From NCBI GenBank assembly GCA_003507395.1, contig DNVW01000006.1:51043-115042 (forward strand): a DNA stretch of 64,000 nucleotides. The letters are read 5' to 3'. A model generated the notes under the pieces. The model was not told the origin of the DNA and made no database searches. It saw nothing but the letters and a program-made list of their open reading frames with translations. The translations under genes and the position numbers were made by a program. Shown in pieces: positions 9,098-18,951 of this stretch; the stretch's first letter is position 1, and every line of letters starts with the position of its first letter. This DNA comes from Clostridiales bacterium (lineage in GTDB: Bacteria; Bacillota; Clostridia; TANB77; CAG-508).

Positions 9098-10468
9098 TTA
9101 AAATTCAAATTTATCCTTCATCCAGTTTTCTATTTCATTTATATTTATTCTTATTTGTTCCATAGTATCTCTATCTCTAATTGTTACTGTATTATCTTCT
9201 AATGTGTCAAAGTCAACAGTTATACAATATGGTGTTCCTATTTCATCTTGTCTTCTATATCTTTTTCCTATACTTCCTGCTTCATCATAATCACACATAA
9301 ATTTCTTAGAAAGCTTTGTATATAACTCATCTGCTTTTTTGCTCAACTTTTTAGATAGTGGAAGCACCGCTATTTTATATGGCGCTATAGCTGGATGTAA
9401 ATGTAATACTGTTCTTACATCTCCTTCTGCTATTTCTTCTTCGTCATAGGCTTCACAAAGTACTGCCAAAACAGTTCTATCTAGTCCATATGTAGACTCT
9501 ATTATATATGGAATAAATTTTTCATTTGTATCTACGTCTAGATACTCTTGTTTAACTCCAGAAAACTCTTGATGTCTTGATAAGTCATAATTTGTTCTGT
9601 TATGTGTTCCATTTATTTCTCCCCAACCTATTGAAGGAAATAAGTATTCTATATCACATGCTGCTTTAGCATAAAATACTAATTTTTCGTGGTCGTGGAA
9701 TCTTAGTTTTTCTTCTGGTAATCCTAAATCCATATAATATTTTTTTCCATATTCTTTAAAGTAATTGTATATTTCTTCATCTGTTCCTTCTTTACAAAAT
9801 GTTTGAAACTCCATTTGTTCAAACTCTATTGTTCTAAAAGTAAAATTTCCTGGTGTTATTTCATTTCTAAATGCTTTGCCTATTTGTGCAATACTAAATG
9901 GCAATTTAGCTCTGGTTGTTCTTTGTACATTTAAAAAATTAACATATTCTCCTTGCGCATTTTCTGGTCTCAAATATATTATACTTTTGCTATCATTTGT
10001 TACTCCTCTATAAGTTTGAAACATTAAATTAAATTGTCTTATATCTGTAAAATTACATTTACCACACTTTGGGCATGGTATGTTATTTTCTTTTATATAT
10101 TCTAACATTTCTTCTTGTGTCATGCCTTCTGCATGTGCTTCTGGATTAAAATCGCTTATTAGATTATCTGCTCTGTGTCTTGTTTTACATTCTTTGCAGT
10201 CTAATAATGGATCAGAAAAGCTTGATACATGTCCACTTGCTTCCCACACCCTAGGATGCATTAAAATATCTGCATCTATTTCATAACTATTTTTTCTTTC
10301 TTGAACAAATCTCTTTCTCCATGTATCTTTAATTGCATTTTTTAATCTAGCACCTAATGGACCATAGTCCCAAGTATTTGCTAAACCTCCATATATTTCT
10401 GAGCCTTGAAAAATAAATCCTCTATTTTTACACAAACTAACTATTTTATCCATTGTCAAATCTGCCAT
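9098..10468 (-). CDS. glyQS: glycyl-tRNA synthetase, single-chain alpha2 type
   Basis: A 456-aa class II aminoacyl-tRNA synthetase that charges tRNA-Gly. Visible features are the N-terminal GFIFQGSEIYGGLANTWDYG, a zinc-site pair (CKEC near residue 87 and CPKCGKC near residue 135), motif 2 (GKAFRNEI), motif 3 around SYGLDRT, and a C-terminal anticodon-binding domain. Length is normal for the Gram-positive/eukaryote-like form. The start follows AAGGAAGG. No T-box specifier or antiterminator consensus was seen in the 390-bp upstream gap. Confidence 0.96.
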   Translation of the reverse strand: MADLTMDKIVSLCKNRGFIFQGSEIYGGLANTWDYGPLGARLKNAIKDTWRKRFVQERKNSYEIDADILMHPRVWEASGHVSSFSDPLLDCKECKTRHRADNLISDFNPEAHAEGMTQEEMLEYIKENNIPCPKCGKCNFTDIRQFNLMFQTYRGVTNDSKSIIYLRPENAQGEYVNFLNVQRTTRAKLPFSIAQIGKAFRNEITPGNFTFRTIEFEQMEFQTFCKEGTDEEIYNYFKEYGKKYYMDLGLPEEKLRFHDHEKLVFYAKAACDIEYLFPSIGWGEINGTHNRTNYDLSRHQEFSGVKQEYLDVDTNEKFIPYIIESTYGLDRTVLAVLCEAYDEEEIAEGDVRTVLHLHPAIAPYKIAVLPLSKKLSKKADELYTKLSKKFMCDYDEAGSIGKRYRRQDEIGTPYCITVDFDTLEDNTVTIRDRDTMEQIRININEIENWMKDKFEF

Positions 10469-10857
10469 AATGTATTACTTCCTTCCTTTTATATAACTGC
10501 ATAAATTTTATCAATTTATTAGCCAAAAGTCAACAATTATTTTACAGTCCTATTTCCATTTTATTACATTTTTTATATTATGTTACACTTTTATTACAAA
10601 TAAGTTTACACAATATAACTTTTGTAATACTGTGGATAGTGTGGATAACTCTGTGAATAATTACAAATACTCACTTTATTTTCACCACTTATGCACAGTC
10701 GAATTTTGTCGTCAGTTTATGAAAACTATGGTTTTTACATTATGTACATGGTAAATTTGTTTGTTGTTTTTAGCTGTAGTGTATAATTGCAGTAGAAAAG
10801 TAAGTAAATTATAAATAGGCGACTGTTAGTCGCCCAAATACATAAAATTATTATTTA
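10469..10857. other. 390-bp non-coding gap with a cluster of DnaA boxes
   Basis: No ORF was seen. It holds TGTGGATAA (10640-10648), TGTGAATAA (10652-10660) and TTATGCACA (10689-10697), three perfect TTATNCACA-type boxes, plus TGTGGATAG (10631-10639) one mismatch away. A very AT-rich tract lies at 10500-10630. A GGCGACT/AGTCGCC hairpin at 10818-10834 ends the gap and follows the DUF1294 gene. Role unproven: DnaA-regulated promoter, DnaA titration site or origin-like element. Confidence 0.6.
10818..10834 (-). terminator. hairpin after the DUF1294 gene
   Basis: A perfect 7-bp GGCGACT/AGTCGCC stem with a 3-nt loop. The downstream minus-strand sequence is AT-rich without a clean T-run, so termination is only probable. 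Confidence 0.5.
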
Positions 10858-11154
10858 TTATTTAAAAAATTTAAAATAAATTACTAATGCAATCTCAGTT
10901 ATTAATATTGCAGGAAACCCTATTGTAAACCTCAGTTTCTTAGTCTTATGTCTAAAGACATACATTCCTGCTATTCCACCTATAGAACCACCTAGAATTG
11001 CTAGTCCAAGTAATGTCCCCTCTTTTATTCTCCATTCACCTCTTTTGGCTCTTCTTTTATCTATAAACATTGCCAAAAAAGTTATTATATTGATGATTAT
11101 TAAATATATTATTATATTTTTTATTGTAAATATTTCCTCTAAATTCACGTTCAT
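10858..11154 (-). CDS. DUF1294 family membrane protein
   Basis: About 98 aa from the ATG at 11154, which has a weak GAAAGTGAG upstream; an in-frame ATG at 11175 gives 7 more residues. There are three hydrophobic helices and the family core: an IDKRRAKRGEWRIKE motif after the first helix, then LGGSIGGIAGMYVFRHKTKK. Function is unknown for the family. It begins 4-25 nt after the polC stop and is probably the last gene of the polC operon. Confidence 0.8.
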   Translation of the reverse strand: MNVNLEEIFTIKNIIIYLIIINIITFLAMFIDKRRAKRGEWRIKEGTLLGLAILGGSIGGIAGMYVFRHKTKKLRFTIGFPAILITEIALVIYFKFFK

Positions 11155-11178
11155 TTTCTCACTTTCTAAGGTCATGTT

Positions 11179-14100
11179 CTAACTGAATAAACTCATTTGA
11201 TTGCTTTGGCTCATTCCTTTTAAACAGCCTACTTTTTCTAATAGCTCTATAACAGATTTTCCAATTTTAGAGCGTATTTTCATATCATCTATGGACATAA
11301 ATTTTCCATCTTTTTTTGCTAGTTCTATTCCCTCTGCTGCAACTGTTCCAAGACCTGGTATACTATTTAGAGGTGGTCTTATTCCCTCTTCTTCTATTTG
11401 AAATTTTGTTGAATGAGATTTGTATAAGTCAATTGGTAAAAATTTTATTCCTCTTTCATACATTTCAAGTACAAGTTCTAATATAGCATACATATTCTTA
11501 TCTTTTGTTGTAGCAGAATTTCCTTGTAAATCTATTTCCTTCATTTTATTTTTAACTTTTTCTTTACCATAGCACATTATATCACTATCAAATTCGTCAG
11601 CTCTAATTGTAAAGAATGCTGTATAATATGCTTTAGGTTCATGTACTTTAAACCATGCTATTCTAAATGCATTTGTTACATATGCTGCGGCATGTGCCTT
11701 TGGAAACATATATTTAATTTTTTCACAAGATTTTATATACCAATCTGGTACATTGTTTTCCTTCATCATTGCTACATATTCTGCCCATTTTGCTGGATCT
11801 TTTAGTGCTTTTCCTTTACGCACCGTCTCCATTATTTTGAAAGCATGATTTGGTGGTACTCCTTTTTTTATTAAATATATCATTATATCATCACGGCAAC
11901 ATATAGCTTCATTTAATGTTACAGTACCTTCTTCTATTAAACTTTGAGCATTTCCCAACCACACATCTGTACCATGTGATAACCCTGATATACGTATTAA
12001 TTCATCAAAAGTAGTTGGTTTTGTATCTACTAACATTCCTCTTACAAATTTAGTTCCAAACTCGGGCACACCATAACTTCCTACTTCACTATGGATTTGT
12101 TCTGGTGTAACTCCTAATGCTTTCGTAGAACTAAATATACTCATCGTTTCTTTATCATCTAAAGGAACTTTTGTAGGGTCTATTCCAGTTAAATCATAAA
12201 GCATTCTTATCATTGTAGGATCATCATGTCCTAAAATATCAAGCTTTAAAAGGTTTTGGTCTATAGAGTGATAATCGAAATGGGTAGTTATAATATCTGA
12301 GTTTGGGTCATCTGCGGGATGTTGTACTGGTGTAAACTCATATATTTCCCTTCCTTTTGGAACAACTATAATACCTCCAGGATGTTGCCCTGTAGTTCTT
12401 TTTATTCCTGTACAACCTTGTGATATCCTTAATACCTCCGCATTATTAACAGGTATACTTCTTTCTTCATAATATTTTTTTACATAGCCATATGCTGTTT
12501 TGTCAGCAACTGTACCAACTGTTCCTGCTTTAAAAGTTGTTCCTTTTCCAAATATAACCTCTGTATATTTGTGTGCTTTTGCTTGGTATTCTCCAGAAAA
12601 GTTCAAATCTATATCAGGTTCTTTATCTCCATTGAACCCTAAGAAAGTTTCAAAAGGTATATCTATTCCATCTTTTACCATTTTAGTACCACATTTAGGA
12701 CAGTCTTTATCTGGTAAATCAAATCCGCATGCATATCCATAATCTGTAAAGTCTGAAAATTTACATTTTGGGCATCTATAATGTGGAGGCAAAGAATTTA
12801 CCTCTGTTATTCCTGTTGCATATGCTGCAAAAGAAGAACCAACAGAACCTCTTGAACCCACTATATAGCCATCTTCATTTGATTTCCACACTAATTTTTG
12901 TGCAATAATATACATAACTGAGAAACCATTTTTTATAATTGAATCCAATTCCTTGCTTAGTCTCTCTTCAACTATGTTAGGTAATGGGTCTCCATAAAGT
13001 TCATGAGCTTTTTTATAAGCTATATCTTTAATTGTTTGTTCGCATCCCTCTATATGTGGTGGACATTTTTCTGGTGATATTGGACTTATATTTTCGCACA
13101 TATCTGCTATTTTATTTGTATTTGTTACAACAACTTCATAAGCCTTCTCTTCACCTAAATATTCAAATTCTTTAAGCATTTCTTCGGTAGTCCTTAAATA
13201 TAATGGTGCTTGTTCATCTGCATCATCATATCCTTGTCCTGCCATTAAAATTCTTCTATATATTTCATCCTGTGGGTCCATAAAATGAACATCACAAGTT
13301 GCTACAACTGGCTTTTGCAATTTTTCACCTATTGCTACAATTTTCTTGTTTATTTCCTGTAAAGCCTCAACATCTGCTACTGTTCCATTTCTGACCATAA
13401 ACATATTGTTTCCATTAGGCTGAATTTCCAAATAATCATAATCACTTGCTATTTCTTCTACTTCCTCATCTGTCTTACCTGCTACTATGGCTCTGTAAAT
13501 TTCACCTTGTTCACAAGCACTACCTAATATTAAACCTTCTGAGTATTTTTTATATAAAGATTTTAATATTCTTGGTTTTTTATAAAAATAGTGTAAGTGT
13601 GAATATGAAATTAATTTATATAAATTTTTTAAACCAACATAATCCTTGGCAAGTATTATAGCATGATATGTTTGTAATGACTTATAATCTGCTTTTCCTG
13701 TTTCTAGTTTATCTATATCATCTAATGTTTTTACCCCTTGTTTTTTTAACATGTCTATCATAATGTTAAAAACTTTTACAGTAGTATCTACATCATCCAA
13801 TGCCCTATGTGCCACTTCTACCTTAATTCCTAAATTTTCTGCTATAATTCCTAATTTATACTTTTTATATTCAGGAAATAGATATTTTGCTAACCTTAAA
13901 GTATCTATATATGTATTATTTAATTTTAATCCTAATGCTGTTGCATTATATTTTAGAAAGCCTATATCAAAGTCTGCATTATGTGCTACCAAAACACTAT
14001 CTCCAACAAATTCAAGTACTTTAGGTAATACCTTGTCTATTGTTTCTGCATCTTTTACCATATCATCTGTAATATTGGTTACTTCAACTACTTTTTGAGG

Positions 14101-15510
14101 TATTGGCTTTTCTGGATTAACGAAGCAAGAAAAACTGTCAATCAGTTCTCCATTTTTTATTTTCATTATTCCTATTTCTGTAATTTTTTCTGTTCTGAAT
14201 GAAATTCCTGTTGTTTCCAAGTCTAATACACAATATGTAGTATCAATATCTTGATTTTTAGAAAATGATATACAAGATACTTTATCTGGTGCTAAATATG
14301 CTTCAACACCATATAATATTTTTATATCTGGATGGTCTTTTTCTAAATATTTGTGAGCTTCTGGAAATGCTTGTACAACTCCATGATCTGTTATTGCTAT
14401 TGCCTTCATTCCCCACTTTACAGCCCTTTTTATTAAATCTTTTGCTGAAGTCATGCCATCCATTTGGCTCATTTGCGTATGCATATGTAATTCCACTCTT
14501 TTTATAGGTGCATTATCTTCTCTTTTCTCACGTTTTATTCCTGTACCTTCTATTATGGTATTAGCAATAATTCCAAGTTCTTTTGCAAATGGGTCAAATT
14601 GCGCAGTTCCTTCTACTTTTACTCCTTTAACACTAGTTAGTTTCCCCAAAATTTCTTTTGCCTTTTCTTTTTCCAAAAAAGCTTTACACGTAATAGTACT
14701 TGTTCCATCATATAAATCAAACATTGCTAATAATTTACCAGTTTTAAGTTCTCTGGAATCTACATTTAAAATTTCTCCATCTAATAGTACTCGTCCGCTG
14801 TCAACAGATAAGTCAGCTACTTTTACTAAAGTTTCTTTTAACTTTGCACTTCTGCCATATATTAAGGGACTTTTTTCTTCTGTTTTTTCTTCCTCTTTTT
14901 CTGTTGCAACTTCCTTTGGCTCGTCTTCCTTTTTTTCTGTTTTCTTTTTTTTCTCTTCTGCTTCTTGATTCTGAATTGACAATATATATTCTTCTTCAAT
15001 CTTTCTGTTTTGTTCTTGTAATCGTTCCATTACCTCTTCTAAAGGCTTTTCTTCGAATATTACCTTACATTTTTTATTATATAAGTTCATTAATGTTTCA
15101 GATAATATTTGGTCAAATTTTCTAGTCTCTAATATATCTTTTCCTTTTAATGATAATTGTACTTGTGCTATGTCATTTTCTATATTTACACTACTGTTTT
15201 TTAATAATGCCTTTGTTAGAGGATATTTATAAGCCATATATTCTATTATACTTTGCCATTCCTCTATAATAGTAAATATTGGAGTAATAGTATATTCAAT
15301 TTTTATTATTATTTCTTTAAATCCAAATCTTTTTTCTATATATTTTTCAAAAATTGCTAAATCTGCTATTTTTATTTGTTTATTTGCTATTAATATTATT
15401 TCTATTTTACCTGTTTTTTTAAATAAATTCACAGCTTTTATTTTAGCTTCATTTAATTCAAAACTATTTGAGTTATAATCCTTAAATACTTCTTTAACTG
15501 TTTTTTCCAT
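11179..15510 (-). CDS. polC: DNA polymerase III alpha subunit, PolC type
   Basis: A 1443-aa main replicative polymerase of low-GC Gram-positives. Domain order: N-terminal domains, a charged KE-rich linker (about residues 185-215), an OB-fold, a PHP domain (VELHMHTQMSQMDG near residue 340) interrupted by a DEDD 3'-5' exonuclease (VLDLETTGISFRTEKITEIG near residue 430; HNADFDIGF), and then the catalytic polymerase core with its zinc module (CPKCKFSDF...CPKCGTKM) and PDIDLNFSGEYQ. The ATG at 15510 is preferred because AGGTGGAG precedes it; the GTG at 15519 lies inside that site. It is the last large gene of the pyrH-polC cluster. proS, usually just upstream, is absent. Confidence 0.97.
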   Translation of the reverse strand: MEKTVKEVFKDYNSNSFELNEAKIKAVNLFKKTGKIEIILIANKQIKIADLAIFEKYIEKRFGFKEIIIKIEYTITPIFTIIEEWQSIIEYMAYKYPLTKALLKNSSVNIENDIAQVQLSLKGKDILETRKFDQILSETLMNLYNKKCKVIFEEKPLEEVMERLQEQNRKIEEEYILSIQNQEAEEKKKKTEKKEDEPKEVATEKEEEKTEEKSPLIYGRSAKLKETLVKVADLSVDSGRVLLDGEILNVDSRELKTGKLLAMFDLYDGTSTITCKAFLEKEKAKEILGKLTSVKGVKVEGTAQFDPFAKELGIIANTIIEGTGIKREKREDNAPIKRVELHMHTQMSQMDGMTSAKDLIKRAVKWGMKAIAITDHGVVQAFPEAHKYLEKDHPDIKILYGVEAYLAPDKVSCISFSKNQDIDTTYCVLDLETTGISFRTEKITEIGIMKIKNGELIDSFSCFVNPEKPIPQKVVEVTNITDDMVKDAETIDKVLPKVLEFVGDSVLVAHNADFDIGFLKYNATALGLKLNNTYIDTLRLAKYLFPEYKKYKLGIIAENLGIKVEVAHRALDDVDTTVKVFNIMIDMLKKQGVKTLDDIDKLETGKADYKSLQTYHAIILAKDYVGLKNLYKLISYSHLHYFYKKPRILKSLYKKYSEGLILGSACEQGEIYRAIVAGKTDEEVEEIASDYDYLEIQPNGNNMFMVRNGTVADVEALQEINKKIVAIGEKLQKPVVATCDVHFMDPQDEIYRRILMAGQGYDDADEQAPLYLRTTEEMLKEFEYLGEEKAYEVVVTNTNKIADMCENISPISPEKCPPHIEGCEQTIKDIAYKKAHELYGDPLPNIVEERLSKELDSIIKNGFSVMYIIAQKLVWKSNEDGYIVGSRGSVGSSFAAYATGITEVNSLPPHYRCPKCKFSDFTDYGYACGFDLPDKDCPKCGTKMVKDGIDIPFETFLGFNGDKEPDIDLNFSGEYQAKAHKYTEVIFGKGTTFKAGTVGTVADKTAYGYVKKYYEERSIPVNNAEVLRISQGCTGIKRTTGQHPGGIIVVPKGREIYEFTPVQHPADDPNSDIITTHFDYHSIDQNLLKLDILGHDDPTMIRMLYDLTGIDPTKVPLDDKETMSIFSSTKALGVTPEQIHSEVGSYGVPEFGTKFVRGMLVDTKPTTFDELIRISGLSHGTDVWLGNAQSLIEEGTVTLNEAICCRDDIMIYLIKKGVPPNHAFKIMETVRKGKALKDPAKWAEYVAMMKENNVPDWYIKSCEKIKYMFPKAHAAAYVTNAFRIAWFKVHEPKAYYTAFFTIRADEFDSDIMCYGKEKVKNKMKEIDLQGNSATTKDKNMYAILELVLEMYERGIKFLPIDLYKSHSTKFQIEEEGIRPPLNSIPGLGTVAAEGIELAKKDGKFMSIDDMKIRSKIGKSVIELLEKVGCLKGMSQSNQMSLFS

Positions 15511-15541
15511 TGACTCCACCTATTTCTTCAATTATAAAAGT

Positions 15542-16807
15542 CTAAAATATTCTTAAAATATCATTATAGGTTACAATTATGCTTAATCCTATTAAAATAC
15601 AAAAGCCTATCATTTGTATTTTTATTTCTATATTTTCACTTAATGGTTTTTTTCTAATTCCTTCAACTAATAGTATTACCACTTTCCCTCCATCTAATGG
15701 TGGAAAAGGTAATAAATTAGTTACTCCTAAAGAAATTGATATTAATGCTAAGATGTATACAAAGTCTCTTATTCCTTGTGTTTCTACTACAACTTCGCCT
15801 ATTCCTACAGGTCCCATCAATTGATTTACCGACACGTTACCTGTAAAAAGCATTTTTAAATTTTCTACAATAGAAAATAAAAATTCACCTGTTGACCAAA
15901 AAGCATAATATATATTATTACTCAAATTATTTTCAGCAATTTTAAGATTAACTCCCAAGTAATAATTGGCTCTTTCCTCAGCTACAACTATAAAATCTTT
16001 CACATCATTATCTCTTTTTATTGTGAACTTTATTTCATTTGTTAAAGAATAACATATATTTTCTACTAATTTTTTTGTATTATTTTCCACATCTACATCA
16101 TTTATTTTTAATATTATATCTCCTTCTTGTAATCCACAAACTTTTGCTGGGGTTTTGGCACCCACATTAGCAATTTCAGTAGATGTATTGTTCAAATTGG
16201 TTTTCAAGGAAATTCCTGTATATTTATATTTTTCTTCTGTTGGCACTATATTAGACTTAATTATATTGCCATCTCTTTCAATCTCAACTGATAGTTCTTT
16301 TCCATTACAATTTTGTAGGATATTATCCAAGTCATTTTTAGTTCTTATTATATGATTATTAATTTTCAAAATTTTATCTCCTGCTTGTATTCCATAAGCT
16401 TCTGCACTATAATTTGGAATAGTTGAATCAACTATATTAGATATATTGTTGCCTGTAAAAGCAGTTAAAGTAAAATATACAATAAGTGCGAAAATAATAT
16501 TTACAACACCACCAGCTAACACTATCGCAATTCTCTTAGGTATAGAAGCTTTACTAAAAGAACCTTCTTTTTCAGAACGTTCTTCTTCTCCCTCCATACT
16601 TACAAACCCTCCAAGAGGAATCAATCTTAAAGCATATTTTGTTTCTTTCCCTTGCTTTTTCCATATTGTTGGTCCAAAACCTATTGCAAATTCATTTACC
16701 TTAACTTTACACAATTTTGCAACAAGAAAGTGACCACTCTCATGTATAAACACCAAGAATCCAAGGATAAAGACTATTTTAATTGCATTTATCAAAAAAC
16801 TAATCAA
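15542..16807 (-). CDS. rseP: site-2 intramembrane metalloprotease RseP
   Basis: A 421-aa M50 zinc protease of the cytoplasmic membrane that cleaves membrane-embedded substrates such as anti-sigma factors or signal peptides. The active-site HESGH is in the first helix near residue 22 and the second motif is NLLPFPPLDGGKV near residue 360. Two PDZ-like segments lie between (near residues 125-190 and 200-270). The start appears to be TTG at 16807, placed 7 nt after GGAGG, with no better ATG nearby. It lies between cdsA and polC; dxr, which commonly sits here, is missing. Confidence 0.94.
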   Translation of the reverse strand: MISFLINAIKIVFILGFLVFIHESGHFLVAKLCKVKVNEFAIGFGPTIWKKQGKETKYALRLIPLGGFVSMEGEEERSEKEGSFSKASIPKRIAIVLAGGVVNIIFALIVYFTLTAFTGNNISNIVDSTIPNYSAEAYGIQAGDKILKINNHIIRTKNDLDNILQNCNGKELSVEIERDGNIIKSNIVPTEEKYKYTGISLKTNLNNTSTEIANVGAKTPAKVCGLQEGDIILKINDVDVENNTKKLVENICYSLTNEIKFTIKRDNDVKDFIVVAEERANYYLGVNLKIAENNLSNNIYYAFWSTGEFLFSIVENLKMLFTGNVSVNQLMGPVGIGEVVVETQGIRDFVYILALISISLGVTNLLPFPPLDGGKVVILLVEGIRKKPLSENIEIKIQMIGFCILIGLSIIVTYNDILRIF

Positions 16808-16822
16808 AATTTACCTCCAATA

Positions 16823-17629
16823 TCAAAGAAAAGATAATAAAAAGTATGCAAATGGTGCTATAAATAACACGCTATCTATTCGATCTAGCATTCCACCGTG
16901 TCCAGGTATTAAATTACTAAAGTCTTTTATTTCTGTATATCTTTTAATACTAGAAGCTGCTAAATCTCCTATTTGTCCTACTATGCTAAGGATACAACTA
17001 ATAAGTGTTATATATATATAATTTATTTGCAGTCCCCATATTTTATTACAAATCAATGTATATATAATAGATAATATTATTGCACCTATTGTGCCTCCTA
17101 TACATCCTTCAATTGTTTTATATGGACTTATTTTTGTAAATTTATGTTTTCCTAATGTTTTACCTATGATATAGGCAAATATGTCGGTTCCCCATGCTGT
17201 AATAAATATAAACCAAATTAAAATTTTCCCATTATTTATATTCTCTCTTACTAATGATACAAACATAATAAATATAACTATATAACATATTCCAAAAAAA
17301 GTTACAGCAATATCAATAATATTAGTTTTCATATTAGTAATTATTATCTTTAGGAACAAAATTAATATAGAAGTGGGAATAATTGCTGCTATTATTTTTA
17401 ATACAATATTCATTGGTATTATATGTATTATTGCAATCATTGCCGCTGCAATATAGCCTATTATTTCTATTGGATGTGTTTTTGTTTTTAAAGCTTTATA
17501 AAATTCATATAAACTCATTATCGTAATGCCACTTAATAATATATCTACCAAATATGTATTTCCAAAAATAAAAATAGCTGCCATTATTGGAAAAAGTATT
17601 ACACTTGATAAAATTCTTTTATAATTCAT
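16823..17629 (-). CDS. cdsA: phosphatidate cytidylyltransferase
   Basis: A 268-aa polytopic membrane enzyme making CDP-diacylglycerol from phosphatidate and CTP, the entry to acidic phospholipids (used by PgsA at 40.0-40.6 kb). The C-terminal family signature is clear: KRYTEIKDFSNLIPGHGGMLDRIDS near residues 225-250, with catalytic Asp. Several hydrophobic helices precede it. It follows uppS by 22 nt in the same operon. Confidence 0.95.
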   Translation of the reverse strand: MNYKRILSSVILFPIMAAIFIFGNTYLVDILLSGITIMSLYEFYKALKTKTHPIEIIGYIAAAMIAIIHIIPMNIVLKIIAAIIPTSILILFLKIIITNMKTNIIDIAVTFFGICYIVIFIMFVSLVRENINNGKILIWFIFITAWGTDIFAYIIGKTLGKHKFTKISPYKTIEGCIGGTIGAIILSIIYTLICNKIWGLQINYIYITLISCILSIVGQIGDLAASSIKRYTEIKDFSNLIPGHGGMLDRIDSVLFIAPFAYFLLSFL

Positions 17630-17651
17630 ATTTATATTTTACCTTTCTTTT

Positions 17652-18356
17652 TTAGTTTGCTCCAAATTTTCTATGTCTTTTTTGAAAAATGTGAATGCTT
17701 TCTTCTATGTCGTTTTCATTAAAATCCGGCCAATATTTATCTATAAAAATAAACTCTGTATATGCTAGTTGCCATAACAAAAAATTACTTATTCTTATTT
17801 CTCCACTTGTTCTAATTAAAATGTCTGGGTCTGGTTGTCCCTTAGTATATAAATGATTTTCTATACATTTTTCGTCAATTTTTTCTAAATCTAGTTTACC
17901 CTCATGTACTTCTTCTGCTATATGCTTTGTAGCTCTTAAAATTTCGGCTCTTCCCCCATAATTAAAGGCAATATTTAATGTAAGACCTGTATTGTTTTTT
18001 GTTTTATCTATAATTTTATTTATACTGTTTTGCAAGCCTATCTCTAACCTAGAAATATCTCCCAATATATTTATTTTTATATTGTTTGCTGATGTTCTCT
18101 CTAATAATTTTTCTATATAGTTTTTTAATATCATCATTAAAGCTTTTACTTCATTTTCTGACCTTTTCCAATTTTCAGTTGAAAAAGCATATACTGTCAT
18201 ATATTTTATACCTATTTTATTAGCATATTGTGCTATTTTTTCTAAATTTTCTGCACCTGCATAATGTCCTTGTTTAACCTCTAAATTTTTTTCCTTTGCC
18301 CATCTTCTGTTTCCATCCATGATTATAGCAATATGTTCTGGTAAATTATTCTCCAT
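17652..18356 (-). CDS. uppS: undecaprenyl diphosphate synthase (cis-prenyltransferase)
   Basis: A 234-aa cytosolic enzyme extending farnesyl-PP with isopentenyl-PP to make the C55 lipid carrier for peptidoglycan. Motifs: HIAIIMDGNRRWAKE (catalytic Asp-Gly-Asn-Arg-Arg-Trp near residue 13), TVYAFSTENWKRS near 54, LNIAFNYGGRAEI near 131, and DILIRTSGEIRISNFLLWQ near 180. Normal length. It lies between frr and cdsA. Confidence 0.96.
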   Translation of the reverse strand: MENNLPEHIAIIMDGNRRWAKEKNLEVKQGHYAGAENLEKIAQYANKIGIKYMTVYAFSTENWKRSENEVKALMMILKNYIEKLLERTSANNIKINILGDISRLEIGLQNSINKIIDKTKNNTGLTLNIAFNYGGRAEILRATKHIAEEVHEGKLDLEKIDEKCIENHLYTKGQPDPDILIRTSGEIRISNFLLWQLAYTEFIFIDKYWPDFNENDIEESIHIFQKRHRKFGAN

Positions 18357-18380
18357 GATATCTATACTCCTCTTAAAATC

Positions 18381-18929
18381 TTATATACTCATTACTTCTT
18401 TTTCTTTATTTTCCAATATTTTGTCTATTTCTTCTATTTTTTTATCTGTTAATTTTTGTATTTGGTTTTCTGCATTTTTTAATTCATCTTCTGTTATTTC
18501 AGAGTTTTTTTGTTTCACTTTTGCTAAATCAATTCCATCTCTTCTTATTGCTCTTATAGAGATTTTAGCCTCTTCTGCAAGTTTTCTTATATCTTTTACT
18601 ATTTCCTTTCTTCTTTCCTCATTTAATTCTGGAAATACTAATCTTATTACTTTTCCATCATTGTTTGGATTAATTCCTATATCTGCTTTTAAAATTTCTT
18701 TTTCTATTTCTTTTAATATACTTGCATCCCAAGGTTGTATCACTATTAATCTAGCTTCTGGCACAGAAATTCCAGCAACTTGATTAATCGGTGTTGGTGT
18801 TCCATAATAATTTATTGTTATTTTATTTAATATTGCAGGATTTGCCCTTCCTGCTCTAATTTCTGATAGATTCTCCTCAAATACACTTATTGTTTTATCC
18901 ATTTTTTCTTCAAATTCATTAAATTCCAT
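18381..18929 (-). CDS. frr: ribosome recycling factor
   Basis: A 182-aa factor that splits post-termination ribosomes with EF-G. The family core is visible: [20 protein letters not shown] near residue 18, [20 protein letters not shown] near 42, and C-terminal helices of the three-helix bundle. Normal length. It follows pyrH directly. Confidence 0.97.
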   Translation of the reverse strand: MEFNEFEEKMDKTISVFEENLSEIRAGRANPAILNKITINYYGTPTPINQVAGISVPEARLIVIQPWDASILKEIEKEILKADIGINPNNDGKVIRLVFPELNEERRKEIVKDIRKLAEEAKISIRAIRRDGIDLAKVKQKNSEITEDELKNAENQIQKLTDKKIEEIDKILENKEKEVMSI

Positions 18930-18951
18930 AATTTTAATTTTCCTTTCTTTA

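Noticed and set aside
10631..10697. Calling the DnaA-box cluster the chromosomal oriC
   Set aside because: No dnaA, dnaN or rpmH is nearby and all genes on both sides run in the same direction. Kept as a finding only.
10469..10857. T-box leader for glyQS
   Set aside because: No AGGGTGG-type T-box sequence or specifier loop was seen on the minus strand; DnaA-type boxes were found instead.
14453..14968. 171-aa plus-strand frame opposite polC
   Set aside because: It is a mirror of the KE-rich linker and OB/PHP parts of polC, has no ribosome binding site, and reads as Ser/Phe-rich low-complexity sequence.
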